Positions 24,901 through 32,196 of a stretch of 64,000 nucleotides of DNA are shown here, one piece after another. Origin of the DNA: Gentiana macrophylla (Eukaryota > Streptophyta > Magnoliopsida > Gentianales > Gentianaceae); NCBI GenBank assembly GCA_026214975.1, contig JAOBSW010001169.1:103185-167184 (forward strand), written 5' to 3'. The notes below the pieces were generated by a model. It made no database searches. It was not told the DNA's origin and saw only the letters and a list, made by a program, of their open reading frames with translations. Every line of letters begins with the position of its first letter. Position 1 is the first letter of the stretch. Made by a program: the position numbers and the translations under genes.

Positions 24901-25923
24901 TTTCTCCTTTTGCTTTCTTTATAGCACAGGTAAAAATGTGTTGCCTGCCACTTCTTCCTCGGCAGAAAGAGCTTCAATCTTTACTTGGATCAATACACAA
25001 TAAACTGTCATCTGAAGATTTTATTGCTCAAAAGCATCCTGTATACAAGTGCAGCGAAGTCCAGGTATTCATATTGCAGAATGCCTGATTTTCTTCACTT
25101 TTTGCACGGTGAAGAGAGAATATTTATAGTGATATCTTACTTTTAGAAAAACTGAAATTAAATCTCCTAAAGTCAATTCAACTGTCTGTTTTTTTTATTG
25201 TTTTTTTTTTAAGTGATAAGCATTTATTGAAAAACTCTTCTTAAGCATGACTCGGGGAAGTTTTGCAGGCTGAGGCTGCGGAACAGTTTCTGGCTAAAAT
25301 GAGAGAGTACTTGGAGTCTCTTTGCTCAGATCTAAGGCTGCATGCTATAACCAGTGTGCAATCAAACGATGACAGAGTATTATGCTTTACTACTAAATAA
25401 CTCTGTGTTTGCTCCTCCTCGCTTTTGGAGAGAAACGCGTTGAGACTTACCTCTCATTTATAATTTTATATGCTTGCAGGTTTCTATACTTCTGAAAGAT
25501 ACCTTCATAGATTCATTTCACAGTAAAGATCAACCCTTTGTTGAGGTGAAGTCACGATATACTCTAATGTCCTCGAAAGCCTCTCTTCTAACTTTTTTTT
25601 TTTTGTGTGTAGATGAGGCTTGTTTCTCTTTCTTTTTCTCGCCACAAAAACTTCTGGAGAAAATTCTGTCAGACACCTGACTTACAATCTAATGTTTTTA
25701 TATTTATATGTAAATAAAATGAAACTAAAAATGCTGCTGACAAACAAATGGACACAAGGTTTTGGGACCTTCTTGGATTTTGTCAAAGTAGTAAATTTTG
25801 TTAACAGGACACTGATATTGACACAAGGGCTGACTACATATGCCTTTGCAGATGTTTGTGGATACACAAATGTTCTCAGTTTTGTCAGACTCGCGCCTCT
25901 CAAGCTCTGAGAGTGAGCATTAA
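3915..25923 (+). CDS. DENN (AEX-3) domain protein, 18 exons, intact across a 15-kb intron
   Basis: Exons read by GT-AG junctions and frame continuity: 3915-4241, 4345-4545, 4773-4856, 5452-5511, 5682-5726, 5972-6171, 6515-7009, 7183-7276, 7366-7560, 7643-7732, 8245-8307, 8396-8470, 23663-23713, 24077-24154, 24930-25064, 25269-25376, 25480-25545, 25852-25923. Joined they give about 812 codons with no stop. An upstream-DENN part lies at residues 177-310 (FKYPAGKRLP, SELNELVHGQ, TLYGVCLHVQEIVQRP, FFELHYAVLN). An acidic Ser-rich linker covers 310-500. The core DENN part covers about 568-690 (LAVAEEAAALSIW, GVLAAVVLSLIPIIRPFQWQ, FDFLDAPVPYIVGL), followed by a dDENN-like tail. DENN proteins are known as Rab-GTPase exchange factors in membrane traffic; the role here is inferred. 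It resembles Arabidopsis At2g20320/At5g35560. Intron 12 (8471-23662) contains three copia elements, but splice sites and frame are intact. The exact start is uncertain, because the frame is open back to 3834. Confidence 0.85.
8537..8852 (-). repeat. Copia A LTR, left copy (3' LTR of the element)
   Basis: About 316 bp, nearly the same as 22504-22817 except for a short diverged stretch near 8660-8695. Starts TG, ends CA. Preceded by TSD TTTTT and followed inside by a C-run that is the complement of the polypurine tract. Confidence 0.93.
8860..9248 (-). pseudogene. Copia A RNase H, C-terminal part of pol
   Basis: The open frame reads from the copia B insertion point (9248) to a stop at 8860. 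It shows the copia RNase H signatures ARSSAEAELRAL, YCDNNSALCMAENP, HDKTKHVDIDRHFIKEK and, near the end, QNADILTKAIP. The N-terminal part of the same domain lies on the other side of copia B, at about 14343-14460. Insertion fell at the conserved GNLVTW codons. The fragment itself has no stops, but the gene is split. Confidence 0.88.
9254..9525 (-). repeat. Copia B LTR, left copy (3' LTR)
   Basis: 272 bp. Closely similar to 14073-14337, with a few substitutions and a roughly 10-bp AATCAAATAA-type length difference. Confidence 0.94.
9520..9894 (-). pseudogene. Copia B RNase H, C-terminal part after an in-frame stop
   Basis: The open frame carries ARSTAEAEFRAMAHGICEE, FCDNKAAIAIANDP and HDRTKHVEVDRHFIKEK, typical of the copia RNase H C-terminal half. 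It is in the same frame as the 9913-12192 ORF and separated from it only by a TGA and six codons. The TGA sits where copia elements normally have the tryptophan of GNLVTW. A single substitution therefore splits an otherwise long pol frame. The stop at 9520 lies inside the left LTR. Confidence 0.88.
9913..12192 (-). CDS. Copia B integrase C-terminus, RT and RNase H N-terminus (759 codons)
   Basis: The longest open frame of the window. The first 130 residues are the integrase core C-terminal half (LRTDNGTEY, TPQQNGVSERKNRHMLE, WGEALLTAVYLINRLPS). A Ser/Pro-rich linker follows at about 190-370. The reverse transcriptase starts near 390 (AGKRSVGCKWVLTIKY) and includes LDVKNAFLHG, LYGLKQSPRAWFDRF and the catalytic YVDDIILTG. 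It ends in the RNase H start (IYTDADWAGSKESRSTTGY). The frame ends at the TGA in GNLVTW. Upstream it overlaps 12189-12758 by four bases in another frame, so a frameshift separates the two integrase halves. Confidence 0.9.
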   Translation of the reverse strand: MILTQFHTPIEILRTDNGTEYYNKILKEFFTAKGIIHQSSYVNTPQQNGVSERKNRHMLEVVRSLLLASKCPKYQWGEALLTAVYLINRLPSRSIGFCKPIDKLKDFFPNTRLVQDLPLKIFGCVAFAQTYNQGKLDPRATKCTFVGYSAHKRGYRCFDFEKQKIIETMDVSFFENQMYFNQHHLQGENLMTLEDGANFMYSTGTDFVYTDHGIEVSSIPHSDQTERQSDEDSGSSTGGKSPKDQSPRNSKSVTRFERLTYSRRCPKFTTNIPSVTQDGQEPVPETSEQTDNSGGELSLSAPNSPPSESENSSSPSHSKMNPISQNDHLLLDVPIAIRKPPRECTKRPRYPIQNYLTYTNLSSSHQTFLSSISKDKIPKNINEALERPEWRTVVREELKALVKNDTWEVTDLPAGKRSVGCKWVLTIKYRSDGEIERYKARLVAKGYNQTYGIDYSETFSPVAKLNTVRIIFSIAVNLDWPLHQLDVKNAFLHGNLKEEVYMELPPGFGQRNKVCRLKKSLYGLKQSPRAWFDRFRQFLLIIGFKQGHYDHTLFTKGGTDGRVTVLVVYVDDIILTGNDTWGIKNTTERLKEEFEIKDLGRLKYFLGMEVARSDKGMVVSQRKYVLDLLQETGLLGCKPASTPMESNLKLAKRRDEEKEVDREHYQRLVGKLIYLAHTRLDISYAVGVVSRFMHSPSEFHYQAVLRILRYLKGTVGEGLLFRKSQKRSIEIYTDADWAGSKESRSTTGYCTFVWGNLVT
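12189..12758 (-). pseudogene. Copia B GAG-pre-integrase and integrase N-terminal part
   Basis: 189 codons. Signatures are WHARLGHPNFGYLKKL, the zinc-binding CEICEMSKHKRSTYP and IHSDVWGPSRHITLNGHRW with the first core catalytic aspartate. It is out of frame with the downstream 9913-12192 ORF and with the upstream protease piece, so at least two frameshifts flank it. Confidence 0.87.
12725..13219 (-). pseudogene. Copia B zinc-knuckle remnant and aspartic protease
   Basis: The protease signature WIIDSGATDHMT is clear in the middle of the frame, followed by KIADGSYAVIA. Upstream, the nucleocapsid zinc knuckle (normally CxxCxxxGHxxxxC) is read out of frame at about 13120-13215, so a frameshift destroys it. 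Confidence 0.82.
13236..14035 (-). pseudogene. Copia B gag, two frames
   Basis: The first frame (14035-13631) begins MKYRAAFTGESIN just inside the primer-binding site and carries the retrotransposon gag N-terminal motifs LLVPRRLNRKNWIEWSQTIK and ITWKSENSMIKAWLINSM. The second frame (13613-13236) continues with TSYYNEKVTLWQELD and FLAGLNQDLDEVRGRILG of the UBN2-type gag domain. The pieces differ in frame, so gag is broken near 13620. Confidence 0.86.
14073..14337 (-). repeat. Copia B LTR, right copy (5' LTR)
   Basis: 265 bp, paired with 9254-9525. The element's primer-binding site abuts its inner edge at 14061-14072, and TSD CAAGA follows at 14338-14342. Confidence 0.94.
14343..15480 (-). pseudogene. 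Copia A reverse transcriptase and RNase H start
   Basis: The best open part is 15089-14433, with VCRLRKSLYGLKQSPRAWFG, a YVDVIILTG active-site region (second Asp of YVDD read as Val), LKYFLGMEVARTSQGISVSQ and RPDISYAVSLVSQFMHQP. A shifted frame at 14551-14213 gives VDVYSDADWAGCPIDRRST, the RNase H start, ending at the copia B insertion. From 15090 to 15480 the RT N-terminus is readable only across frame changes. The altered YVDD and the frameshifts mark it as inactive. Confidence 0.85.
15691..16779 (-). pseudogene. Copia A integrase
   Basis: Two frames. 16779-16471 has the zinc-binding CEICQFAKITKSVY and IHSDVWGPSRVKHVTGSRW. 16452-15691 has VETPQQNGIAERKNRHLLE, WGEAVLTATYLINRLPS and CIFLGHSSNQKGYKCY. 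A frameshift near 16460 falls in the catalytic core around the DNG(T/A)E motif. Copia C is inserted just upstream, at the end of the pre-integrase segment. Confidence 0.86.
16782..17059 (-). repeat. Copia C LTR, left copy (3' LTR)
   Basis: 278 bp, differing from 21522-21798 at only a handful of positions by eye. Confidence 0.95.
17067..18542 (-). CDS. Copia C reverse transcriptase and RNase H (491 codons)
   Basis: A clean frame covering the end of pol. RT signatures in order are PVGCRWIFTLKY, LTQLDIKNAFLYGDLDEEVYM, LYGLKQSPRAWFGRF, the catalytic YVDDIILTGDD, YFLGMEIARNATGISISQ and TRPDICFVVGLISQFMHQP. RNase H follows with VYTDADYAGG, SRSSAESELRALALGVCEG, CDNTSALCIAENP and HDKTKHVEVDRHFLREK. 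It reads through the GNLTTW tryptophan that is lost in copia B. Upstream it is separated from integrase by a frame change at about 18545-18750. Confidence 0.92.
   Translation of the reverse strand: MSALVKNETWDIIPLPKGKHPVGCRWIFTLKYNAGGSLNRYKARLVARGFTQSYGIDYHETFAPAAKLNTIRILLSIVVNLDWSLTQLDIKNAFLYGDLDEEVYMHLPPGFESLGNKGDVCKLKKSLYGLKQSPRAWFGRFSRFIKGHGFHQCHTDHTLFIRKFSGKTIVLVVYVDDIILTGDDTNEICRFKGILASEFDIKDLGSSKYFLGMEIARNATGISISQRKYTLDLLKETGMLGCKPANTPVEPGLNLDKADDSPLVDKGRYQRLVGKLIYLSHTRPDICFVVGLISQFMHQPTERHMQEANRVLRFLKKDPGQGLFFKKNQSRDVQVYTDADYAGGVPDMRSTSGYCTYIWGNLTTWRSKKQHVVSRSSAESELRALALGVCEGVWIKRMLAELGLAVTKPIQLMCDNTSALCIAENPTHHDKTKHVEVDRHFLREKVDNGDISLFHIKTKDQVVDLLTKAVSNQVFQHLHFKLGCINIYNQT
18755..19857 (-). 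pseudogene. Copia C integrase
   Basis: The frame at 19857-19423 holds the zinc-binding remnant and HRKRWFVSFIDDHSRVTWLF. The frame at 19483-18755 holds ERKNRHLLEVARGIMF, WGEAVLTATYLINKMPS, CIFVGYSSSQQGYKCY and an acidic Ser/Asn-rich linker. The two frames overlap and differ by a frameshift near 19450. Confidence 0.86.
20026..20670 (-). CDS. Copia C protease
   Basis: The frame begins in the region after the zinc knuckle and carries the protease active site WIVDSGASNHMTGN, then KIADGSISQVSGTG, LKDVLYVPNLQCNLLSV and the linker to GAG-pre-integrase. The knuckle itself (CDHCKKTGHTKDTC) is read in the preceding frame at 20945-20562, overlapping by about 110 bases, so a frameshift lies between. Confidence 0.85.
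   Translation of the reverse strand: MQENWSYQGYLWKIHGKPANWKPSRPNHTPFSSGRLATVEEQKSDGVFSMEQIEALKRFLSAQNAQNAQTTAPQGKVSIANTGVCLNAYSGSQILKNIWIVDSGASNHMTGNPELFVKLMKCTHPHNVKIADGSISQVSGTGNIFLSEKITLKDVLYVPNLQCNLLSVSRFINDTNSLVIFHNDGCKFRGFEFNGEIGKANVRSRTLHFQDILL
20562..21465 (-). pseudogene. Copia C gag with CCHC zinc knuckle
   Basis: The first frame (21465-21031) starts MATEQSSEVNSRDEAV and has LNGDNYLQWSRTVRFYITGR and WTEAADLYSKRDN. The second frame (20945-20562) has FLMGLNSSLDDARGRVLSSKP and the zinc knuckle CDHCKKTGHTKDTC. The intervening 85 bases are frame-shifted. Confidence 0.87.
21522..21798 (-). repeat. Copia C LTR, right copy (5' LTR)
   Basis: 277 bp, the partner of 16782-17059. The primer-binding site lies immediately inside at 21510-21521. 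Confidence 0.95.
21804..22466 (-). pseudogene. Copia A protease region directly after the leader; gag body missing
   Basis: The frame starts at a Met at 22466 (MSSLSDVSSAEPQ), only about 25 bp inside the primer-binding site, and reaches the protease motif SWIIDSGASSHMTGN within about 70 residues. A normal copia element has roughly 200-300 residues of gag with a CCHC knuckle before the protease; here neither is present. Between 21804 and 22050 the pre-integrase region is readable only in pieces. The likely explanation is an internal deletion that removed gag. Confidence 0.82.
22504..22817 (-). repeat. Copia A LTR, right copy (5' LTR)
   Basis: 314 bp, the partner of 8537-8852. Followed by TSD TTTTT at 22818-22822. 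Confidence 0.93.
22823..23662 (+). other. Remainder of DENN intron 12
   Basis: No gene or recognisable repeat. Ends in the acceptor before exon 13 at 23663. Confidence 0.6.
24362..24730 (-). pseudogene. Decayed copia RNase H fragment in DENN intron 14
   Basis: Reading the minus strand across frame changes gives SDEAEF (the SSAEAEF motif) near 24665, then a HLEMNRHFIKEKLN stretch near 24505-24530 matching the copia KHVEVDRHFIKEK motif. No LTRs or target duplication are visible, so this is an old scrap, more diverged than copia A, B or C. Confidence 0.65.
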
Positions 25924-27269
25924 CAATGCATAGTCAGCGCATGAGGGTTGGATATGAAGTTACTGAAGGTCTGGCAGGCATGTGCGGCGGTGCCCCCATG
26001 GATTTTCTTGTCTTCTAACTTATAGGATATGTAGTGCAATTTGTACTCACAGTGAAACATTTCCTGGGTCCGTCATTGATTGTTTGTACTGCTCCATTAT
26101 AAGCACAGTTGTTCAGTACCGGGACTGGAAGTTTTCCTATAAAGACAAAGCTACTGGCATCAGCATGTCTGCTCAACAGATCATCAGCCCTGTGGTTTCT
26201 GTGGGTCTGGTGTGGCGATATCACTGGGAGTTGTTAGTCTTTCAATTATTATTATTTTCTTGAAAATGTTTGTAGTAGTTGTTGTACACTTGTACTACAG
26301 TTTCTGAATATGATGTTTGTATTTAGAAGCATCAAAAAGATAATGACACTAGAAAAGTACACCGAAAGAATACTTGTAAAATAACGTTATTGTGTGTGTA
26401 TTTTGTATAAGTTTGATGCCTTGTGACTTTTGTTAGAAGAATAGACACTTAATCATTGCATGAAATGATAATATACATGTAGGTATATCTACATGCACCT
26501 ATTTGATGAGTAACAAATCCGGACCAGCGGTGATTGATTGCTCAAAAGAAATGGTGTATATTTTGCCATATGGGTGCACACCCAATAACTTGCCATATAC
26601 GTGAGGTTGCATTTTGTTGATAGAATGGTTTTTTTTTTTAAATTTTTATCGACAGGGAGTGGGAGGTAACAGAGAAGATTAAGGTATGATATGAGACTCG
26701 TCTTGTATGTATGGACTGATCAAAGGGTCACATTGACCCTCTCAGATATTTGAAAATTGATTAGAACCCTTTGATTTGTTTTATTGATTGTCTATTATTT
26801 TGACACTCTTTTTGCACCCCTAATTTGTCATTTTTTGAAAATCCATAATGTATTGTATGTTGTTACAGACTCTGAAGGCTATTCATTTCATTTTCTTGGT
26901 ACAGATCCTCATGGATGTCATAATCATGTTAGACATGACCAAAACGTTTGATCGGGTAGTTTCTTTGATACGTATCATGCAGAAAATGAGTTTCTTGTTC
27001 CTTTATATTCGGTTGGTGGCTAAAGATGTCATTTTCAAAGAGGAAGTCAGAAATTTATAGTTGGGAGGGTGATGGGGGCACCGACCCATCCCCCGAAACC
27101 AACATCATCATGGGGTTGTAAATTTTTTTATGTCTTTTTTATTTAAGTCTAAAATTTTTAGTGAATGGCTTGGATCAATTTTATGTGTAGTTTTTGTGCA
27201 CATTTTATGTGTGTATGTATACTTTTCCTTATGGTTGGTACTCAGAATAAAAAATAATAATAATATAAA
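25924..27269 (+). other. DENN 3' flank up to the MULE
   Basis: No coding region recognised. The first several hundred bases are probably the DENN 3' UTR. The end of this stretch (27261-27269, TAATATAAA) is the left copy of the MULE target duplication. Confidence 0.5.
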
Positions 27270-27794
27270 GGGATAAACACCTTTACCCCCGTTTCACCTA
27301 TTAAGCCCTTTCTTTCTATGCTTTTAAAATATATACTTTTTTGTCGTTTACTTAAAAGGTAAATCATAAAATCAAGCCATTAAAGAGAATATTCCACGTA
27401 ATATTCCCTTTTTTAACAAAACACCCGTTTTACCCTTCCATTTAATTATTATTTCATTTTGACTTCTTTTTGTTTCTAAATAATATCTCCTTCTTCTTTG
27501 TAATAAAGATCTTTGTCGGTAAATCCCTAACACCACCACATTATGCGAGTAGGAAAAAAATCGGACCTTCATCTTCGAATTTCATCACCAAATTCTTTGA
27601 GATGTACTAGGATTTCACCTTCGAATTTCATCACCTTCATCTTGAATTTCTTTCTCGAATTGGGTTCGAATTGATTGAAGTGGAAGAGAAGAAATTGAAG
27701 GCCTGACTCCTTCTTCATCACCGAATTGCTGCAGTTCGTGGTGCCGGATTTCTTGGGTGTTCATTGCCGGATGATTTTCCGATTTGAAAGGTAC
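27270..27794 (+). repeat. MULE left terminal inverted repeat
   Basis: About 525 bp matching the reverse complement of 43427-43961 with scattered substitutions and small indels. Short open frames inside it are mirrored in the other TIR and are not considered genes. Confidence 0.93.
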
Positions 27795-28825
27795 GTACTT
27801 TCTCCAGATGAAAGGTTTGAGCAAAGCTGGGATTTTTCCGGCGAAAATTCGATTCTTATGCATTTCTAAACCTATTCCCTAATTTCTATGAACCCTAATC
27901 ACTCAATTTATGGCTGTGTGTGTATGCCTAAGTAATGGCTGTGTGTGTATGCGAGCCACTCAATTTTGGCACTCATCTGTCTACGTGTGTGTTTTATTAG
28001 GGTTCTCTAATTTAACATATCCAAAATTTTAGTTCCTTAACTTCGTATGACATTCATCTGTCTACATGTGTGTTTTATTAGGGTTCTTTAATTCTGTTAA
28101 CATATCCTATTTCTTGAATTGTACAATAAAAGCACTCACTTTATGGAAGGTATTATGAGTAGGTTAGTTCAAATCATTGAGCTTCGGCTTGCTGCTGATG
28201 TTTGCCTGAGATTTTCATAAAGCTCATTCCTTTGTCTCTCTCAGGTCCTCATTATGTTTGTATGGTTTACTAATTTTAATATTTTTCTTGATAAGCTAGT
28301 GCATTTCTGTAGTTATCTTTATCTTTGTCTTGCTTTTAAGTGGTTAATGATGACTATAAGGCACATCTGAGTGTCTACTTATAAATATATGTCCTCCTGA
28401 TTAGCTATTGAGTATCACCATGGGGAAAATGTATGTATTCTTGATGGCGAGTGTTTCTACCTTTATTAATTGCAACCATCAAAGTGATTTTGCGAACCTC
28501 TGTTGATTACAATTTCTTTATCTTAACACCTTTTGATTTGCCCAAAATTGAAGAATTAGATGTGAAATATCGTAAGACTCTTTCTTCATCATATCGTAAG
28601 AATGAAGAAGAAGGTTAGTGATCTTAGAAGGAAGGGCAGGTTTGTAATTTGGATTTTTTGTTAATTGGTTTGGATTTGTGTGTGTATGGCTGTGTGTGTA
28701 TGCCTAAGTTTTTAGGTAGTTTCTAAGTAATGTGGCTTAGATCAAATTGAAGCAGTGTTTTGTTTAAATTACTAGTCTATCAGTTTTTGGATTTCTGATA
28801 AAATTTTCAATATATTTCAGCTGCA
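27795..28825 (+). other. MULE leader region upstream of the GRF ORF
   Basis: No protein-coding region found. It ends with a pyrimidine-rich stretch and CAG at 28818-28820, five bases before the ATG, so a leader intron is plausible. Contains small duplications (next entry). Confidence 0.5.
27911..28106 (+). repeat. Short direct duplications in the MULE leader
   Basis: TGGCTGTGTGTGTATGC occurs at 27911 and 27935 and again near 28687. A CATCTGTCTAC-TGTGTGTTTTATTAGGGTTCT block at about 27974 recurs at about 28053 with one changed base. These are small local duplications. Confidence 0.7.
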
Positions 28826-28907
28826 ATGTCCACCAACAGTAGGCATGGACGAAATGGAGGAACTCGTGACATTCTGTATGAGTATAAAATGTGTTGTGGA
28901 AGGAAGG

Positions 28908-29497
28908 TGACGATGACAAATTAAGTCACCTTGATGATTTGAGCCCTAATTTAATCTAGTGATGAACACACAAGAACCCTAATGCCAAAAAGAGGAATGA
29001 GGGGTGGATTTTATGTATGCGGCTGAGTCCAAGACCGTATCTTGGATTGCCTACGTATCCTGTTCTGTTCCAGGAATCAAGCCTTACGTAGTTCCTGGAC
29101 TGGGGGTATTTATAACGACAATACTTGCCTAAACCCTAGGGTTAAGTCGGCTTGTGTTATTGTCATCTTTACCTTAAATGGGCCGGGACCCTTGCCCAAG
29201 CTATCGTGGGTGGGCTGGGACGGTAGCGGCGGACTCGTCCTCGGTGTCGATACTTCCGACTTGCGGTGATCGACCACTAGACTCATTGTCTACTACACGC
29301 TGTATTTGGTGTGGACTCTATCCTTATGGACTTGTCATCTCACACCGCCGGTGTCGATAGTCGATAGTCGTAACCTGGCTTTTACATGATGGCCTTGGCC
29401 TCGAGCCTGGCATCGACATGGATATCTTGGAGTTATTTTATAACATGATGACCAACCGATAGGCGACACGTGGAGGAGTGAAACCACTGTATCGTCA
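28908..29497 (-). repeat. Gypsy LTR, left copy (3' LTR)
   Basis: 590 bp. Its ends are a 7-bp inverted repeat (TGACGAT / ATCGTCA). Matches 38556-39140 with small indels. Confidence 0.94.
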
Positions 29498-29815
29498 TAA
29501 GCCCCAGGACTTGAAAGAGGCGACTCCCGCCGTCCGAGGTCGAGTCTGTCACATGAATCGTCTTGAGTTGGGAAGCCTTCTTTGGGCGGGAGAAAGCCCG
29601 CTTTTCATAACCCTCCTAGCGCCTGGCGTCCACGTGGGAGCGGTTTTAGCCCACGAAACGCTTGAATCCCGCAAAAGACAGCGTCTTTCGCCTTGATAAC
29701 CGCGATTTTCGATGAGTTATAACCCCCATTATCCCCGTCTTTTCAAATCATTTGTCATATCTTTTACAAGCATATAAAAGGAGAGAGGTTAAAGACGCTC
29801 TTTGCCAAACCCGGT

Positions 29816-31260
29816 TTGTTATTTTCTTCATCTCATTCCCAAACTCCAAAACATCAAGTAAGATCCTCTTTTATCTTAGTGTTCTTCATCTTTTGTTTGA
29901 TTTTATCTATGTCAAGTAGTAGTAGTAGTAGTAGTGCTCTGAATCCGATAGGGGTGGGAACGCCTTCCCAATCCCAAATTCGGTACTGCCTCCGATCTTC
30001 TTCTCCGGCAAGAGTCCGGTGAACCTTCACCTCCCCTCCTCCTCGCCTCTAACCAACTTGACCCAAAAAACTAGTAACAAGGATGGATGGAAAGGGTGCT
30101 AAGGGATGTCTAAGTACACTTACCCCGAGGATATTGTTGAAATCTGTGGGAGATATAGCATAATTCATCCTCCGTTTGAATCTCGACTCCCATCAGGCCT
30201 ACATCGATTCGCGGATGAGCCCCAGCAGGGTTTTGTAATCGCTTATGAAAATCAACCGCAAGCGGACTAAGGTTTCACACTGCCCCGGCCGGTTTCGCCC
30301 CGTCCTTCACCATTATGAGATAAGCGTGTCTCAACTCGCCCGAATGGCGTCGTAACTCGATGGGGTTCATCATAGCGTGTCGAGTGGCGCAAGTCTGCTT
30401 TCTCGTGCCCGTGTTCGATTTTATTACAAGATGGTTGCCACACCGACAAGTTGTGGTATTCCTTCCGAGAGGAGAACAAATCGCCACGAGTTCATTACGA
30501 GGGGGCCTTCTTCTCATGGGGAGTGGAAGCCTCGATTTTTCTTTGTTCGTCATGGCCTTGATAACCCCTACATCGGTCAATGGAGGTCGAGAGAGGGGAA
30601 ACAAGACAAGCTTGGGAGAGAACCGGCTCCACACGAGGCTCGACTCCTGAGTGGGCATAATTTCGAGGTGTGTACTCGAGACTTGAGTCTCTTGTATCAC
30701 CTGGCTCACTTAGAGGAAGCTGGGCCCATGCCCTATGTAGGCCTGAACGTTCCTGATCACGAGAATCGTAGGATGCTTTACTTATTTGCTTGTTTTTACA
30801 TACTAGTTGTTCTTTAAGTCGATAACTTGTTGTTTGTTGATTAAAAACTAACTTGTCTTTTTCTTGTATTGCAGTGGGCAAATTCTCCAAGGTCACCAAC
30901 CTCCGCGCATTCCTGAGGCGACGGTCGTAGCTGCACCACCCTCTCGAGGGTCGCCACGCCAACTTGCCAATGGTGAGATTAGCATGCCTTCCTCTTCTCG
31001 AGAGGGCCGCCCATCCACCAAGGAAAAGCCTGCTGCAATCGAGGTATGTGCGCGGTGAACGACCGAGGTGCCATCGACTACCGGCGAGCTAACCGTCCGA
31101 TTTGGATCTCTTCGGGACGAAGACGAGGAGGAGTTCGTCGATTTAACCTCGAATATCGAGGCTAATGTCGGAGGTGCCGGGCGGCGCGCGTACAAAGAAG
31201 AGACCAACCGTTCTTTGAGGTAGTGAAGGAGCAACCGAGAGGCGAAGAGGAAGAAGGTTG
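29816..31260 (+). pseudogene. Antisense ORF of the gypsy element, broken N-terminal portion
   Basis: Plus-strand frames run opposite to pol. They include a Met at 29909 followed by a serine run, then EDIVEICGRYSIIHPPFES near 30121-30180. Stops and frame changes interrupt them. This resembles the extra antisense gene of Tat-lineage elements (putative plant transposon / gypsy-type domain). Family assignment is by position and general character only. Confidence 0.5.
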
Positions 31261-31701
31261 CTTTGAGACCTCTACCGAGTCCGGAATCGGCGTGGGTGGG
31301 TCTTCGACGATTACGCGGCGTGGAAGATAAAGACTTGTCTTACGTATTGCGGAAGCTGAATCGCCTCGTAAGTCGATCTTTCTTTCTATATTAGCTTCTC
31401 TCGAGGCCTACGCCTTGTCCATTTTTTGATATACTCTTTATGTTTTGTAGAATACCCTTGTTGGTCGGGAGGTCGCCCGACGGGCCGCCAAAACAAGCGA
31501 GTCGGGCGGATGAAATCAAGAAGGAGAATAGCAGATCGCTCCAAGACATTGTCGTCAAAGGTCTTTGCACTCTCCGCCGCAGAGAAACAATCTGAAAAGT
31601 TGAAGCGAGTCGGTCGTTGAGCTCGAATTTGCGCAAGGTAAGTTGGAGGTCTTTGAAGCAAAGCCGCCACTACCGAGAAGCCGAGCTAGACCGATTGCGA
31701 G

Positions 31702-32196
31702 ATGAAAGGCAAGATCGTGGTCGAGCCGCTCAAGCCGGCTCAAGATTATGAGAAGGTCGCAGCAGATGTCGGAAGGTCTGCAGATGAAGAAGCTAGGAAG
31801 GCTCGTCAAGATCGAGATGCGCTGCAGGCTGAACTGTATCGAGCGCAGGCGCAGGTCGAGGAAGCTAAGACTGAGGCCATCATGGAGTATCGCAAGTCAT
31901 CCAACCTTGAAGATGATTTAGAAGTGATCATGCGGGCTTCGATGATGGGTGGATACACTCTGGCCGTAGATCAGATGAAGGAGGCTACCCCGAGCTTCGA
32001 CATGTCGACTCTCCAGACGCCGATGTTCTACAATCCCGACTCGGAGAAACTGTACGATCAGTACTTCGAGGAGTTTCAGCGGGGAGAGTCCTTGGCCATA
32101 AAGTATGCTCCTCCTAAATGCGCCCTCATCGCTAATCCGACCGACGCCGATCCGACCCCTGGCACCACTGAGCCGACTCCGGAAGCCGACCCCTGA
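31702..32196 (+). CDS. Antisense ORF of the gypsy element, coiled-coil C-terminal part
   Basis: 164 codons, plus strand. An Ala/Glu/Arg-rich likely coiled coil spans residues 15-60 (EEARKARQDRDALQAELYRA). Then comes LEDDLEVIMRASMMGGYTLA, and a Thr/Pro-rich tail (DPTPGTTEPTPEADP) before TGA. It lies between integrase and the 3' LTR and opposite to pol, as the extra gene of Tat/Grande-type elements does. Function unknown; DNA-binding or structural roles have been proposed for such ORFs, but nothing here shows one. Confidence 0.6.
   Translation: MKGKIVVEPLKPAQDYEKVAADVGRSADEEARKARQDRDALQAELYRAQAQVEEAKTEAIMEYRKSSNLEDDLEVIMRASMMGGYTLAVDQMKEATPSFDMSTLQTPMFYNPDSEKLYDQYFEEFQRGESLAIKYAPPKCALIANPTDADPTPGTTEPTPEADP

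Noticed and set aside
25682..25903. Minus-strand ORF across the DENN last exon
   Set aside because: It is antisense to the supported exon 18 and has no homology.
27372..27863. ORFs in the MULE left TIR, mirrored at 43500-43682
   Set aside because: They arise from TIR sequence, show no homology and are not conserved between the two TIR copies.
30275..31809. Minus-strand ORFs in the gypsy region left of integrase
   Set aside because: They overlap the plus-strand antisense gene, carry no domain and look like its shadows.
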